The position numbers were made by a program, and so were the translations under genes. Source: Pseudonocardiales bacterium (GTDB taxonomy: Bacteria > Actinomycetota > Actinomycetes > Mycobacteriales > Pseudonocardiaceae). Taken from it: 36,315 nt of DNA. The stretch is from assembly GCA_026393175.1 (NCBI GenBank), contig JAPLAT010000212.1, positions 1 to 36,315 of the forward strand. Direction: 5' to 3'. Of this stretch, positions 11,811 through 20,510 are shown piece by piece (within the stretch, counting starts at the first letter, position 1; every line of letters begins with the position of its first letter). The notes beneath the pieces are model-generated. The model searched no databases. It had not been told where the DNA came from and saw nothing but the letters and a program-made list of their open reading frames with translations.

Positions 11811-13745
11811 GTGAGAAGACCACGCCCGCGCCCGGTGCGCGCCGCGATCGCCGCCACCGCGGCCGCACTCGCCCTGTTGACGGTCACCACCGGCACCGCC
11901 GCCGCCCATCCCGAACCGGACGCGATCGGCGCCAGGGAGCTGTTCCCGGGTGAGGGCGTCCTCGACGGGGCCAAGCAGCACGACGGCGACGAGGGGCACC
12001 TGCCGCCCGTGCAGACCGGCGCCATCGAGGTCGTCGGCAAGGGCGAGGTCACCAACCCGTCCGGGGCGGGCAACACCGGCCGGGTCGCCGACGTCACCGC
12101 GTACGGCGACTTCGCCTACCTCAACGCCTTCCGCGAGCCGACGTGCGAGGCGGGCGGCGTGCACGTCATGGACATCTCCGACCCGGCCGCCCCGGTCGAG
12201 CTGACCGAGGCGTTCATCCCGACCAGCCCCGGCTCCTACGCGGGCGAGGGCATCCAGGTCGTGCCGATGGCCAACGCGTTCTTCACCGGCGACCTGCTCG
12301 TGCACCAGAACGAGACCTGCGACCCGGCGCTCGTCACCGACCCCACGAAGGCCGGCGGCATCTCGCTGTGGAACGTCACCGACCCGGCGGCCCCGCAGCC
12401 GATCACGCTGCACACCGGGGACTTCACCAACGAGGAGGGCGGCCTGGACCCGGCGCCCAACACCACCCACTCGATGCGGGTCTGGACCAACGAGTTCGAC
12501 AAGCGCACCTACGTCGTGCTCGTGGACAACGAGGAGCTCACGGACCTCGACATCCTCGACATCACGAACCCGGCCGTCCCGGTGCTCGTGAACGACACCC
12601 TGGACCTCGCCGCGCTCTTCGGCGTCGACCAGGACTCCCCGGCCGGGCTGAACCAGGTCTTCAGCCACGACATGGACGTGTACAAGATCGGCCGCCGGTA
12701 CGTGATGAACGCGTCCTACTGGGACGGCGGCTACGTCCTGCTCGACGTCACGAACCCGACCGCGGTCACCCTCATCGCGGAGAGCGACTACGCCGCGCTC
12801 GACGAGGAGCGGGCGGCCCGCGGCGAGCAGATCAGCCCCGAGGGCAACGGGCACCAGTCCGAGCTCTCGCCCAACCGCCGCTTCATGCTCGCCACCGACG
12901 AGGACTTCGCGCCCTACCGGGCCAGGGCCGTGATCGACGACGGCCCCTACGCCGGCACCGAGTTCGCCGCCGCCGCGGCCCCGGACAGCCCGCCGGTCAC
13001 CGCCGAGAACCCGATCACCGGCCCGACGACCTACGTCGGGCAGGCCTGCTCGGCCACCGGACCCCTGCCCGCGGGCAGCGGCACGGCGCTCGTCGAGCGC
13101 GGCACGTGCGCGTTCCAGGAGAAGCTCGACAACGTCACCGCCGCCGGGTACTCCGCCGGCATCGTCTTCAACTCCGCGGTGCCGGGCTGCGACGAGCTCG
13201 TCACCATGGCCGCCGCGAGCGAGACCGTCCCGTTCGTCTTCGTCGGCCGGACCACCGGCCTGCAGCTGCTCGGCGTGCCCGGGGTGAGCCACTCCAGCGC
13301 CTGCACGACGCCCGCCCCGGCCCCGGGTTCGCCGTCGTTCGGCGCGACCATCACGGCGGTGTTCGACGGCTGGGGCTACGTGCGGCTGTTCGCCACCGAC
13401 ATCCCGCGCGGCCCGAACGGCGGGGCGGGGAGCATCAGCCAGGTCGACACGTACGCGGTGCCGGAGTCCCAGGACGCCGCGTTCGCGGAGGGTTTCGGTG
13501 ACCTGTCGGTGCACGAGGTCGCGATGGACCCCGAGCGGCAGGGACTGGCGTACCTGTCCTACTACGCCGCCGGGCTGCGCGTCGTCGAGTACGGACGGGG
13601 CGGGATCACCGAGGTCGCCTCGTTCATCGACGAGGGCGGCAGCAACTTCTGGGGCGTCGAGGTCTGGTTCGACGAGAACGGCGAGAAGTTCGTGCTCGCC
13701 AGCGACCGTGACTTCGGCCTCTACGTGTTCCGCATCGGCGGCTGA
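11811..13745 (+). CDS. Secreted LVIVD-repeat protein with inserted PA domain
   Basis: A 644-aa exported protein. The N-terminus has an Arg-rich head, a hydrophobic core (AAIAATAAALALLTVTTGTA) and a likely AxA cleavage site at TAAA/H, i.e. a Sec signal peptide. The body has beta-propeller-like LVIVD repeats (HVMDISDPAAPVELTE, SLWNVTDPAAPQPI, DILDITNPAVPVLV, VLLDVTNPTAVTLI). A protease-associated (PA) domain interrupts them at about 400-500, from GQACSATGPLP to FVFVGRTTG, and includes a cysteine pair. LVIVD and PA modules mediate protein contact; no catalytic residues are evident. The GTG at 11811 is preceded by AAAAGGGGACATCC, a good ribosome binding site. A strong terminator follows the stop. 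Confidence 0.88.
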   Translation: MRRPRPRPVRAAIAATAAALALLTVTTGTAAAHPEPDAIGARELFPGEGVLDGAKQHDGDEGHLPPVQTGAIEVVGKGEVTNPSGAGNTGRVADVTAYGDFAYLNAFREPTCEAGGVHVMDISDPAAPVELTEAFIPTSPGSYAGEGIQVVPMANAFFTGDLLVHQNETCDPALVTDPTKAGGISLWNVTDPAAPQPITLHTGDFTNEEGGLDPAPNTTHSMRVWTNEFDKRTYVVLVDNEELTDLDILDITNPAVPVLVNDTLDLAALFGVDQDSPAGLNQVFSHDMDVYKIGRRYVMNASYWDGGYVLLDVTNPTAVTLIAESDYAALDEERAARGEQISPEGNGHQSELSPNRRFMLATDEDFAPYRARAVIDDGPYAGTEFAAAAAPDSPPVTAENPITGPTTYVGQACSATGPLPAGSGTALVERGTCAFQEKLDNVTAAGYSAGIVFNSAVPGCDELVTMAAASETVPFVFVGRTTGLQLLGVPGVSHSSACTTPAPAPGSPSFGATITAVFDGWGYVRLFATDIPRGPNGGAGSISQVDTYAVPESQDAAFAEGFGDLSVHEVAMDPERQGLAYLSYYAAGLRVVEYGRGGITEVASFIDEGGSNFWGVEVWFDENGEKFVLASDRDFGLYVFRIGG

Positions 13746-13750
13746 CGCCG

Positions 13751-13797
13751 CCGGTCGTCCCGCCCCCCGCTCCCGGGGGGCGGGATGACGGGACCGG
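13751..13797 (+). terminator. GC-rich hairpin terminator after the LVIVD gene
   Basis: A perfect 11-bp stem, CCCGCCCCCCG (13759-13769) with CGGGGGGCGGG (13774-13784), closes a 4-nt loop. It is framed by a second pair, CCGGTC (13751-13756) with GACCGG (13792-13797). It begins 5 bp after the LVIVD stop. There is no U tract. Confidence 0.75.
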
Positions 13798-13822
13798 CGC
13801 GAGCGGGCACCCTGGGTACGGT

Positions 13823-15328
13823 ATGACCGAGACCCCCGCCACCCGCCCCGCCCCACCGACCGACGACACCCGGGCCCCGCTGCGGGCCCGGTCGTGGCCC
13901 GCCGCCCTGCTCGTCCTGTTCTGCCTGGTCGCGGGCATCCCGACCGTCGTCGCCCTGACCCCGGACCAGGGCGTCACCGCCTTCGGGCAGTACCTGCGCG
14001 TCGGGGCGAGGGCCCCGGACCTCGCGCCGGTCGGCCCCGCGCAGATCGTGCAGGTCGGCAACACCACCCTCGACGTCGACCGGGTGCGGGTCTGGGGCCC
14101 GCTGCGCCCGCAGCTCACGCTCGGGCCGGTGCAGCGCAACGCCGCGGCCACGGCGGTGTTCGAGCCCGGCGCCGCGCAGCGCATGGGTGCCCAGGCCGTC
14201 GAGTCGGTGACCCGCGGGTTCGTCGACTGGTACCTGCTGGCCGGGGCCGGGCTGCTGGCCTTCACCCTGGCCGCGTCGCTGGGCGCGGCGGGGCTGCGGA
14301 CGCTGCTGGTGCTGCGGCGGCAGAGCCGCTCCCCCGGCGGGCACGCCCCGCTGCCGGAGATCCTGCGGTACTGCGTCCGCGCCGGGCGGCGGATGACCGT
14401 CGTCGCCGTGGCCGCCGTCGTGCTGGCCTGGGGTGTCTCCGGCGTGCTCGCCTGGGCCGGGGCGTCCGACGGGCTGCGCAGCGTCGCGTCGCTGTCCCAG
14501 CTCGTGGGCGCCCGGCAGCTCACCCCGGACCCGGTCGGGCCCCCGGTCGAGGGCTTCGACGGCGCCGTCATCGGGGACTCCCGGGTCTCCCGCCTGGGCG
14601 GCCCGCCGCTGCCGGACGGGTCGGCCGCCGACGTCGCCTGCGGGCGCAGCACCGACTCCCTCGCCGCCCAGCTCGCCGCGCTGCGCGGCGAGCGGGTGCT
14701 CAACCTGGCCTGCCCGTCGGCGACGGTCACGGCCGGGCTGCGCGGGCCCCAGGAGCAGGGCGGGCAGCAGCTGCCGCCCCAGATCGGACTGCTCAAGCAG
14801 GTCCGGGACCTGGACTACGTGGTCGTCGCGATCGGCCCGAACGACGTGTCCTGGACCGACTTCCTGCTGTACTGCTACGGCGTGCCGGACTGCGCGGACA
14901 ACCTCGTGCAGGGCGAGTTCGACTACCGCCTCGCCGCGTTCGACAACGTGTGGTCCGACCTGCTCGTCGACCTCAACGAGCTGCCGGGCGACCCGCAGGT
15001 CGTCGTCATGACCTCCTACGAGGCGTTCCCGCCCGACGCCGGCTGCGGCGACGCCCGCGGCCCGCAGGAGTACCCCGGCCTCGACGCCGCGAAGATCGAG
15101 CTGCTCACCGAGCGCAACGACGCCCTCAACGAGGTCCTCACCGCGGGCGCGCGGGCCTACGGGTTCGCCGTGGCCGACCCGCCGGTGCGGGCGCTGTGCG
15201 AGCCGTCGGCCGACGGCCTGGGCCCGGACCTGCAGGGGCTGGGCGACCCCTTCCCCTTCCACCCCACCGGGGTCGGGTCGCTGCGGATGGCGGCCGGGGT
15301 CTCCGCTCTGCTGGACCGGGCGCCGTGA
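13823..15328 (+). CDS. Membrane-anchored SGNH/GDSL-type hydrolase
   Basis: A 501-aa protein with three predicted membrane segments (about 27-47, 137-157, 192-212) and a C-terminal extracytoplasmic SGNH hydrolase domain (about 245-500). Block I is VIGDSRVS with nucleophile S253, block III is VVAIGPNDVSW with N340, and block V is FPFHPTGVGSLRMA with the catalytic histidine. Cysteine pairs in the catalytic domain fit an exported fold. The family includes esterases and lipases; the substrate is not visible, and a cell-envelope lipid or polysaccharide ester is only a guess. The ATG at 13823 follows the terminator by 25 bp, so the promoter must lie close by. Its stop overlaps the polymerase start by 4 nt (GTGA), an odd pairing of functions. 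Confidence 0.85.
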   Translation: MTETPATRPAPPTDDTRAPLRARSWPAALLVLFCLVAGIPTVVALTPDQGVTAFGQYLRVGARAPDLAPVGPAQIVQVGNTTLDVDRVRVWGPLRPQLTLGPVQRNAAATAVFEPGAAQRMGAQAVESVTRGFVDWYLLAGAGLLAFTLAASLGAAGLRTLLVLRRQSRSPGGHAPLPEILRYCVRAGRRMTVVAVAAVVLAWGVSGVLAWAGASDGLRSVASLSQLVGARQLTPDPVGPPVEGFDGAVIGDSRVSRLGGPPLPDGSAADVACGRSTDSLAAQLAALRGERVLNLACPSATVTAGLRGPQEQGGQQLPPQIGLLKQVRDLDYVVVAIGPNDVSWTDFLLYCYGVPDCADNLVQGEFDYRLAAFDNVWSDLLVDLNELPGDPQVVVMTSYEAFPPDAGCGDARGPQEYPGLDAAKIELLTERNDALNEVLTAGARAYGFAVADPPVRALCEPSADGLGPDLQGLGDPFPFHPTGVGSLRMAAGVSALLDRAP

Positions 15329-16404
15329 GCGCCACCCCCGGGGGCGCCCCGCCGTACTGGGTGCTGCACGTCGACCTCGACCAGTTCATCGCGGCCGTCG
15401 AGGTGCTGCGCCGCCCCGAGCTCGCGGGCCGCCCGGTCGTCGTCGGCGGGTCGGGCGACCCGACGGCCCGGGCCGTCGTCGCGACGGCGTCGTACGAGGC
15501 CCGCGCGTTCGGCGTGCACTCCGGGATGCCGCTGCGCACCGCGGCGCGGCGCTGCCCGGACGCGGTGTTCCTGCCGGCGGACAACCCCGCCTACGACGCG
15601 GCGTCCGAGCGGGTGATGGCCGTGCTGCGGGCACGGCCCGGCGCCGTGGTCGAGGTGCTGGGCTGGGACGAGGCCTTCGTCGGGGTGCGCACCGGGGACC
15701 CCGAGGCCTGCGCCGCGGACGTGCGCGCCGCCGTGCTGGCGGCCACCGACCTGCACTGCGCCGTCGGCATCGGCGACACGATGGTGCGGGCCAAGCTCGC
15801 CACCGGGTTCGCGAAGGCGCCCGGCCCCGGGGTCTACCGGCTCTCCGCGGCGAACTGGGCCGCCGTCATGCACCACCGGCCCACCCGCGCGCTGTGGGGC
15901 ATCGGGGCGCGGACCGCGGCGAAGCTGGCCGAGCGTGGCCTGCACACCGTCGGCGACCTCGCCGCCGCGGACCCGGCGGCGCTGGCCGCCGACCTCGGCC
16001 CGGCGATGGGCCCCTACTACGTGCAGCTCGGGCGCGGGATCAGCCGCGTCGAGGTCTCCGGGGAGCCGTGGGTGCCGCGCTCGCACGGCCGTGAGACGAC
16101 GTTCCCCGCCGACCTCGCCGACTGGGCGCGGATCCGCGAGGAGACCGCCGGGCTGGCCCGCCGGGTGATCGCCGAGGGCGACCGGCCGGCCGCGCGGGTG
16201 GCCGTCACCGTCCGGCTGGTGCCGTTCACGACGAAGGTGCGCAGCGCCACCCTCCCCGCGCCGACGACGGACGCGGACGCGTTCTGCGCCGCCGCGCTGG
16301 AGGTGCTGGAGCGGTTCCGGCCGCTGGTGGAGCGGCCGGACCGGCCCCCGCGCGGGGTCAGGCTCCTCGGCGTCCGGGCCGAGTACCCGGTGCGGGAGGG
16401 GTAG
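15325..16404 (+). CDS. dinB2: DinB2-type Y-family DNA polymerase with Ile at the steric gate
   Basis: A 359-aa Y-family polymerase. Catalytic metal ligands are D17 (HVDLDQF) and D115/E116 (GWDEAF). The two small finger/palm signatures VVATASYEARAFGVHSGMPL and CAVGIGDTMVRAKLATG are present, as are the thumb helix-hairpin-helix (LWGIGARTAAKLAERGLHTVGDLA) and a little-finger domain. It lacks the C-terminal beta-clamp peptide expected in DinB1-type enzymes. The motif reads DLDQFIAAVE where E. coli Pol IV has DMDCFFAAVE, so the sugar steric gate is I22, not Phe or Tyr. From memory, Mycobacterium smegmatis DinB2 has Leu there and incorporates ribonucleotides. By analogy this enzyme may do so too. 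Start GTG 15325 overlaps the SGNH stop; the last 47 nt overlap the convergent kinase-family gene. Confidence 0.92.
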   Translation: MSATPGGAPPYWVLHVDLDQFIAAVEVLRRPELAGRPVVVGGSGDPTARAVVATASYEARAFGVHSGMPLRTAARRCPDAVFLPADNPAYDAASERVMAVLRARPGAVVEVLGWDEAFVGVRTGDPEACAADVRAAVLAATDLHCAVGIGDTMVRAKLATGFAKAPGPGVYRLSAANWAAVMHHRPTRALWGIGARTAAKLAERGLHTVGDLAAADPAALAADLGPAMGPYYVQLGRGISRVEVSGEPWVPRSHGRETTFPADLADWARIREETAGLARRVIAEGDRPAARVAVTVRLVPFTTKVRSATLPAPTTDADAFCAAALEVLERFRPLVERPDRPPRGVRLLGVRAEYPVREG

Positions 16405-17506
16405 TTGGCGTCGGGTCGTCGGGCGAGCGCTCGTCGTCGGACCGCTCCGGCACGCGCACGACCAGCGCCCCCGGGTCGACGCGGACGTCCATCTCGGTGA
16501 CGTCGCCGATCGGGTCGCCGTCGATCTGCGAGGCCTGCGGCTCGTCGGCCCGGATGACGACGCTGCGGCCGGTCCAGTGCTCGACGCGGCTGTGCCCGCG
16601 CCTTCGCCTGCTCGCCACCCGCGCCGCCACGGCGACCCAGCCGGGGATGCCCTTGGGGGCGAGGTTGACCACGTCGAGGATGCCGTCGTCGACGATCGCG
16701 TCGGGCATGAGGACGAGCCCGCCCAGCAGGGTGCCGCTGTTGCCGACCAGCACGGTCCGCGAGCGGCGCCGCATCGGCTCGCCCTCGTCGATGGTCAGCA
16801 CGACCCGCGTGCGGCGCCCGCGCATCGCCCGCAGCCCGGACACCACGTAGGCGAACGGGCCGACCCGGCCCTTGAGCGCCTCGGGCGTGTTCGCCATGAC
16901 GTCGGCGTCGAACCCGGTGCCGGCCATGACGAGGAACACGTGCTCGGCGTCGTCCATGTCGTGGCCGTCGGGGTCGACGCCCTGCACGCGCACGCGGCCG
17001 ATGTCGATGGCACGGTCGTCGCCGGTCAGGGCGACGCGGGCGGCCGCGGGCAGGTCCAGCGGCGTGCCCAGGGTGCGGGCCAGCAGGTTGCCGGTGCCGG
17101 CGGGCAGCAGGCCCAGCGCGACGCGGGTGCCGGCCAGCGACTCGGCCACCGACCGGACCGTGCCGTCCCCGCCCGCGGCCATGACGACGTCCGCCCCGCG
17201 GGCGACCGCCTCCTTCGCCTGCCCGATGCCCGGGTCCTCGACGGTGGTCTCGATCCACAGCGGCTCGGCCCAGCCGAGCTCGGCGCACAGCTCGGTGATC
17301 ACCTCGCGGGTGCCGGGCTCGACCTTCGTCGGGTTGGCGACGACGGCGGCCAGCGGCCGGTCCTCGGGCTCGGACACGGGCAGGGCCCCTTCCAGGTCGG
17401 CGGCCGCGGCCCGGCGTCGCGCGACGAGCACCGCCACGACGGTCACCGCGAGCGCGGCGACCAGCACGACGACGAGGGCCACCACCAGCCCGGGCACCGG
17501 ATCCAC
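16358..17506 (-). CDS. Diacylglycerol/sphingosine kinase family protein with N-terminal membrane anchor
   Basis: A 382-aa protein. An N-terminal transmembrane helix (about 5-30) is followed by a DAGK catalytic domain starting at [10 protein letters not shown] (about 51-61). The nucleotide motif GGDGT is at 112-116, followed by [17 protein letters not shown]. The C-terminal beta-sandwich substrate domain includes [17 protein letters not shown] and IDGDPIG. Such enzymes phosphorylate lipid hydroxyl groups such as diacylglycerol, or in actinobacteria contribute to phosphatidylinositol-type lipid metabolism. The exact lipid is not determinable. The C-terminal Pro/Asp/Arg-rich tail is encoded across the dinB 3' end. 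Start ATG 17506 follows the ald gene on the same strand after a 57-nt hairpin, so it is probably transcribed separately. Confidence 0.88.
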   Translation of the reverse strand: MDPVPGLVVALVVVLVAALAVTVVAVLVARRRAAAADLEGALPVSEPEDRPLAAVVANPTKVEPGTREVITELCAELGWAEPLWIETTVEDPGIGQAKEAVARGADVVMAAGGDGTVRSVAESLAGTRVALGLLPAGTGNLLARTLGTPLDLPAAARVALTGDDRAIDIGRVRVQGVDPDGHDMDDAEHVFLVMAGTGFDADVMANTPEALKGRVGPFAYVVSGLRAMRGRRTRVVLTIDEGEPMRRRSRTVLVGNSGTLLGGLVLMPDAIVDDGILDVVNLAPKGIPGWVAVAARVASRRRRGHSRVEHWTGRSVVIRADEPQASQIDGDPIGDVTEMDVRVDPGALVVRVPERSDDERSPDDPTPTTPPAPGTRPGRRGA

Positions 17507-17590
17507 GGCCGAACCCTATGCGGGCCCCGGGGCCGTGCTCGCCGGGACCCGCCCCCGCCGCGCGTGCCGGGGGGTGGGGTCCGCGAGCCG

Positions 17591-17647
17591 GTTGCAGCAA
17601 GGCCACCTTCAGGCAAGCTCGTTGCGTGAAGGTGGCCTTCCTGCAAC
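17591..17647. repeat. 57-nt near-perfect inverted repeat downstream of ald
   Basis: The arms are 26 nt each (17591-17616 and 17622-17647) around the 5-nt loop GCTCG, pairing 24 of 26 positions. The two mismatches are C-C and G-G. The outer ends are GTTGCAG and CTGCAAC, and the core is AGGCCACCTTCA. It lies 19 bp after the ald stop. It could act as the ald terminator, but its length and AT-containing arms differ from the GC-only terminators elsewhere in this window. It looks like a dispersed palindromic element. Confidence 0.8.
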
Positions 17648-17666
17648 CCGGGGGACGGGCCGCGCC

Positions 17667-18785
17667 TCAGGCGGAGACCAGGGCGCCGGGCTCGGCGTAG
17701 GGCAGGCCCAGGTCGTGGGCGACCTGCAGGTTCGTCAGCCGGCCGTGGTGGGTGGACAGGCCCGCGGCCAGCGCGGCGTCGGCGGTGAGCGCGTCGGCCC
17801 AGCCCAGGTCGGCCAGCCGCAGCACGTAGGGCAGCGTGGCGTTGGTCAGGGCGAGGGTGGAGGTGTGCGGCACCGCGCCGGGCATGTTGGCCACGCAGTA
17901 GAAGACCGAGCCGTGCACGGTGTAGGTCGGGTCGGCGTGGGTGGTCGGGCGCGAGTCGGCGAAGCAGCCGCCCTGGTCGATCGCGATGTCGACGAGCACC
18001 GAGCCCGGCTTCATGCGCCGGACCAGGTCGTTGCTCACCAGCTTGGGGGCGCGGGCGCCGGGCACGAGCACCGCGCCGATCACCAGGTCCGCGGACAGGC
18101 AGGCCCGCTCGACCTCGTGGGCGTTGGAGACGACGGTGCGGACGCGGCCGGCGTAGCGCTCGTCGAGCGCGCGGAGCTTGGCCACGTCGAGGTCGAGGAC
18201 GGTGACGTCGGCCCCGAGCCCGACGGCCATCGCCACCGCGTTCTGGCCGGACACGCCCGCGCCGATCACGACGACGTCGGCCGGGCGGACCCCGGGCACC
18301 CCGCCCATGAGGACGCCGCGCCCGCCTGCGGCCTTCATCAGGGCGCCCGCGCCGGCCTGGGGCGCGAGCCGGCCGGCGACCTCGCTCATCGGGGCGAGCA
18401 GCGGCAGGGAGCCGTCGGGGAGCCGGACGGTCTCGTAGGCGATGGCGGTGGTGCCGGAGTCGAGCAGCGCCTGGGTGCACTCGCGCGACGCGGCGAGGTG
18501 CAGGTAGGTGAACAGCACCTGGTCGCGGCGCAGCCGGTGGTACTCCTGCTCGATCGGCTCCTTGACCTTGAGCAGCAGGTCGGCCGAGGCCCACACCTCG
18601 TCGGCGGTGCCGAGGACGCGGGCGCCCGCCTCCTCGTAGTCGGCGTCGGTGATCGCGCTGCCGATCCCGGCGCCGCGCTCGACGAGCACGTGGTGCCCGT
18701 GGCGGGTGAGCTCGTGCGCGCCGGCCGGGGTCAGGGCGACGCGGTACTCGTGGTTCTTGACCTCGCGGGGCACACCGATTCTCAT
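17667..18785 (-). CDS. ald: Alanine dehydrogenase
   Basis: A 372-aa NAD-dependent L-alanine dehydrogenase, which interconverts alanine with pyruvate plus ammonia. The N-terminus [20 protein letters not shown] is the family signature. Catalytic residues K75 (LLKVKEP) and H96 (LFTYLHLAA) are in place. The NAD-binding Rossmann motif is [15 protein letters not shown] second signature, [17 protein letters not shown], is followed by [10 protein letters not shown] and [14 protein letters not shown]. The length equals that of the mycobacterial enzyme. In actinobacteria, ald supports alanine use as a nitrogen source and redox balance under low oxygen. Start ATG 18785 was chosen for the family N-terminus. 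The divergent Lrp-type gene 67 bp away is the likely activator. Confidence 0.96.
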   Translation of the reverse strand: MRIGVPREVKNHEYRVALTPAGAHELTRHGHHVLVERGAGIGSAITDADYEEAGARVLGTADEVWASADLLLKVKEPIEQEYHRLRRDQVLFTYLHLAASRECTQALLDSGTTAIAYETVRLPDGSLPLLAPMSEVAGRLAPQAGAGALMKAAGGRGVLMGGVPGVRPADVVVIGAGVSGQNAVAMAVGLGADVTVLDLDVAKLRALDERYAGRVRTVVSNAHEVERACLSADLVIGAVLVPGARAPKLVSNDLVRRMKPGSVLVDIAIDQGGCFADSRPTTHADPTYTVHGSVFYCVANMPGAVPHTSTLALTNATLPYVLRLADLGWADALTADAALAAGLSTHHGRLTNLQVAHDLGLPYAEPGALVSA

Positions 18786-18852
18786 GCATCGAGGATGAAG
18801 AATCCAGTGATCCTGTGCAACGATTCCGCAGGACATTCGAGAGGAGCGCGTC
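18786..18852. promoter_or_regulatory. ald-lrp divergent regulatory region
   Basis: The 67-bp gap is the least GC-rich stretch nearby. It holds two small dyads: GGAT-5nt-ATCC (18793-18805) and an imperfect pair around TCCTGTGC (18811-18818) and GCAGGA (18828-18833). Lrp/AsnC regulators typically bind such degenerate dyads between themselves and a divergent target, so these are candidate sites. GAGAGGAG (18839-18846) is the ribosome binding site of the lrp-type gene. Confidence 0.45.
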
Positions 18853-19362
18853 ATGCCCCTCCCCGCTGCGGGGGACCGGCCGGATCGGGCGGTCGGTCCG
18901 CAGGATGTTCGGCTCGACGACACCGACCGTGCGATCGTCGCGGTGCTGGCCGACGACGCCCGGATCTCCAACAAGGACCTGGCCGAGCGCGTCGGCGTCG
19001 CGCAGTCCACCTGCCTGGCCAGGGTCCGGGCGCTGCGGACCCGCGGGGTGATCCGCGGCTTCCGCGCCGACATCGACCCCCGCGCGCTCGGCCACGACCT
19101 CCAGGCCATGATCGCGATCCGGCTGCAGCCCGACGCGCGGCGCGCCATGGGCGAGTTCACCGCCGGCCTGATCCGGCGCCCCGAGGTGCTGGAGGTCTAC
19201 TTCGTCGCCGGGGCGAACGACTTCCTCGTCCACGTGGCCACGGCCAGCACCGATGAGCTGCGCCGCTTCGTGGGCGAGGTGCTCAACCGGGACCGCGCCG
19301 TCGCGGGCACCGAGACCAACCTCATCTTCGAGCACACCCGCGCCGCCGGCCGCACGGCCTGA
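18853..19362 (+). CDS. Lrp/AsnC family transcriptional regulator, probable AldR
   Basis: A 169-aa regulator. The N-terminal winged helix-turn-helix spans about 22-75 ([47 protein letters not shown] in outline). A RAM/ligand-binding domain covers about 85-160, with the [10 protein letters not shown] motif near the effector site. An ~20-residue non-conserved N-terminal extension precedes the domain. Divergent placement beside ald matches mycobacterial aldR-ald, where the Lrp-type protein regulates ald in response to alanine. The specific name is inferred from context. Start ATG 18853 has a good GAGAGGAG ribosome binding site. Its stop codon is the first element of the 22-bp-spaced repeat array. 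Confidence 0.9.
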   Translation: MPLPAAGDRPDRAVGPQDVRLDDTDRAIVAVLADDARISNKDLAERVGVAQSTCLARVRALRTRGVIRGFRADIDPRALGHDLQAMIAIRLQPDARRAMGEFTAGLIRRPEVLEVYFVAGANDFLVHVATASTDELRRFVGEVLNRDRAVAGTETNLIFEHTRAAGRTA

Positions 19363-19576
19363 CGACTCGGGCACGCCCGGCCCCCGACCCGCGCACACCC
19401 ACACCCCGACTCGCGCACGTCGAGCCCCCGACTCGCGCACGTCCAGACCCCGACTCGCGGGGGGCGGGGCCGCCACTCCGCGAGTCGGGGTCTGGCGGTG
19501 CGCGAGTCGGGGTCTGACGGTGCGCGAGTCGGGGGCCCACGGTGCGCGAGTCGGGGGATGCGGGCGTCCGAGTCGC
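19362..19576. repeat. Dyad-symmetric array of ten 13-bp elements at 22-bp spacing
   Basis: Five copies of CCGACTCGCGCAC start at 19362, 19384, 19406, 19428 and 19450. Five copies of its reverse complement GTGCGCGAGTCGG start at 19476, 19498, 19520, 19542 and 19564. Every step within an arm is exactly 22 bp, and all pairs mirror about position 19469. Copies near the outer ends are more degenerate. The innermost spacers also pair (7 of 9), so the centre can form a long stem. It fills nearly all of the 245-bp gap between the lrp-type gene and the NAD(P)-binding gene and contains no credible gene. Confidence 0.9.
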
Positions 19577-19607
19577 GGGGCGCGGCCGGGCGGGGGAAGG
19601 TGGCGGC

Positions 19608-20510
19608 ATGCGTGTGCTGGTGACCGGGGCGTCCGGGTTCGTCGGGGGGAGGCTCGCGCCCGCGCTGGTCGAGGCCGGGCACGAGGTGCGGGCGATGACC
19701 CGCCGTCCGGAGCGCTACACCGGCGCGGGCACCCCCGTGCCCGGGGACGTGCACGACGGGGCGTCGCTCGTCGCCGCCATGGAGGGCTGCACGGCCGCGT
19801 ACTACCTCGTGCACTCCCTGGGCGACGCGGAGTTCGCCGAGCGCGACGCCGAGGCCGCCCGGACCTTCGCGAAGGCCGCGGCCGAGGCCGGCGTCGAGCG
19901 GATCGTCTACCTGGGCGGGCTCGGCGACGACGCCGACGACCTGTCCGAGCACCTGCGCAGCCGCCGCGAGGTGGAGCGGCTGCTCGGCGAGGGCGGCGTG
20001 CCGGTCACGGTGCTGCGGGCCGGCATCGTCGTCGGCCACGGGGGCATCTCGTGGGAGCTGACGCGCCAGCTCGTCGAGCACCTCCCCGCCATGATCACCC
20101 CGCGCTGGGTGCGGACCCGCACGCAGCCGATCGCCGTGGCCGACGTGATCCGCTACCTCGTCGGGGTCCTCGACGCCCCGGGGACCACCGGGCGCACGTT
20201 CGAGATCGGCGGCCCCGAGGTGCTGGAGTACGCGGAGATGCTGCGCCGCGTCGCCGCCATCGAGGGCCGGACGCTGTGGCTGGTCCCGGTGCCGCTGCTC
20301 TCGCCGCGGCTGTCGTCGCGCTGGCTCTCCCTGGTCACCGACGTGGACGTGCGGACCGGCCGCAACCTGATCGACTCGATGTCCAACGAGGTGGTCGTGC
20401 GCGACGACAGCATCCGCGCGCTCGTCCCCTTCGAGCCCCTCGACTACGACGAGGCCGTGCTCGCCGCCCTCGGCGACCGCGCCCGCAGCCTCCGGGAGAA
20501 GCGTTCGTGA
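19608..20510 (+). CDS. NAD(P)H-binding atypical SDR / NmrA-like protein
   Basis: A 300-aa Rossmann-fold protein. The N-terminal dinucleotide motif is [14 protein letters not shown] (about 3-16). AYYLVHSLG and [12 protein letters not shown] follow as the strand-4 and strand-5 regions. No classical Tyr-x3-Lys catalytic pair is seen, so it belongs to the atypical, NAD(P)H-binding SDR group whose members act as oxidoreductases or redox sensors. The segment [18 protein letters not shown] is typical of the family. Substrate is unknown. Start ATG 19608 has GGGGGAAGGTGG upstream. The stop overlaps the CPBP protease start by 4 nt (GTGA), so the two are translated together. Confidence 0.87.
   Translation: MRVLVTGASGFVGGRLAPALVEAGHEVRAMTRRPERYTGAGTPVPGDVHDGASLVAAMEGCTAAYYLVHSLGDAEFAERDAEAARTFAKAAAEAGVERIVYLGGLGDDADDLSEHLRSRREVERLLGEGGVPVTVLRAGIVVGHGGISWELTRQLVEHLPAMITPRWVRTRTQPIAVADVIRYLVGVLDAPGTTGRTFEIGGPEVLEYAEMLRRVAAIEGRTLWLVPVPLLSPRLSSRWLSLVTDVDVRTGRNLIDSMSNEVVVRDDSIRALVPFEPLDYDEAVLAALGDRARSLREKRS

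Noticed and set aside
17518-17700. Small 60-codon open frame across the 57-nt hairpin
   Set aside because: It only translates both arms of the inverted repeat, and it lacks a ribosome binding site and any conserved feature.
19362-19576. CRISPR array
   Set aside because: Spacers between the 13-bp elements are only 9 bp, the array reverses orientation at its centre, and there are no cas genes. The structure is a palindromic repeat array.
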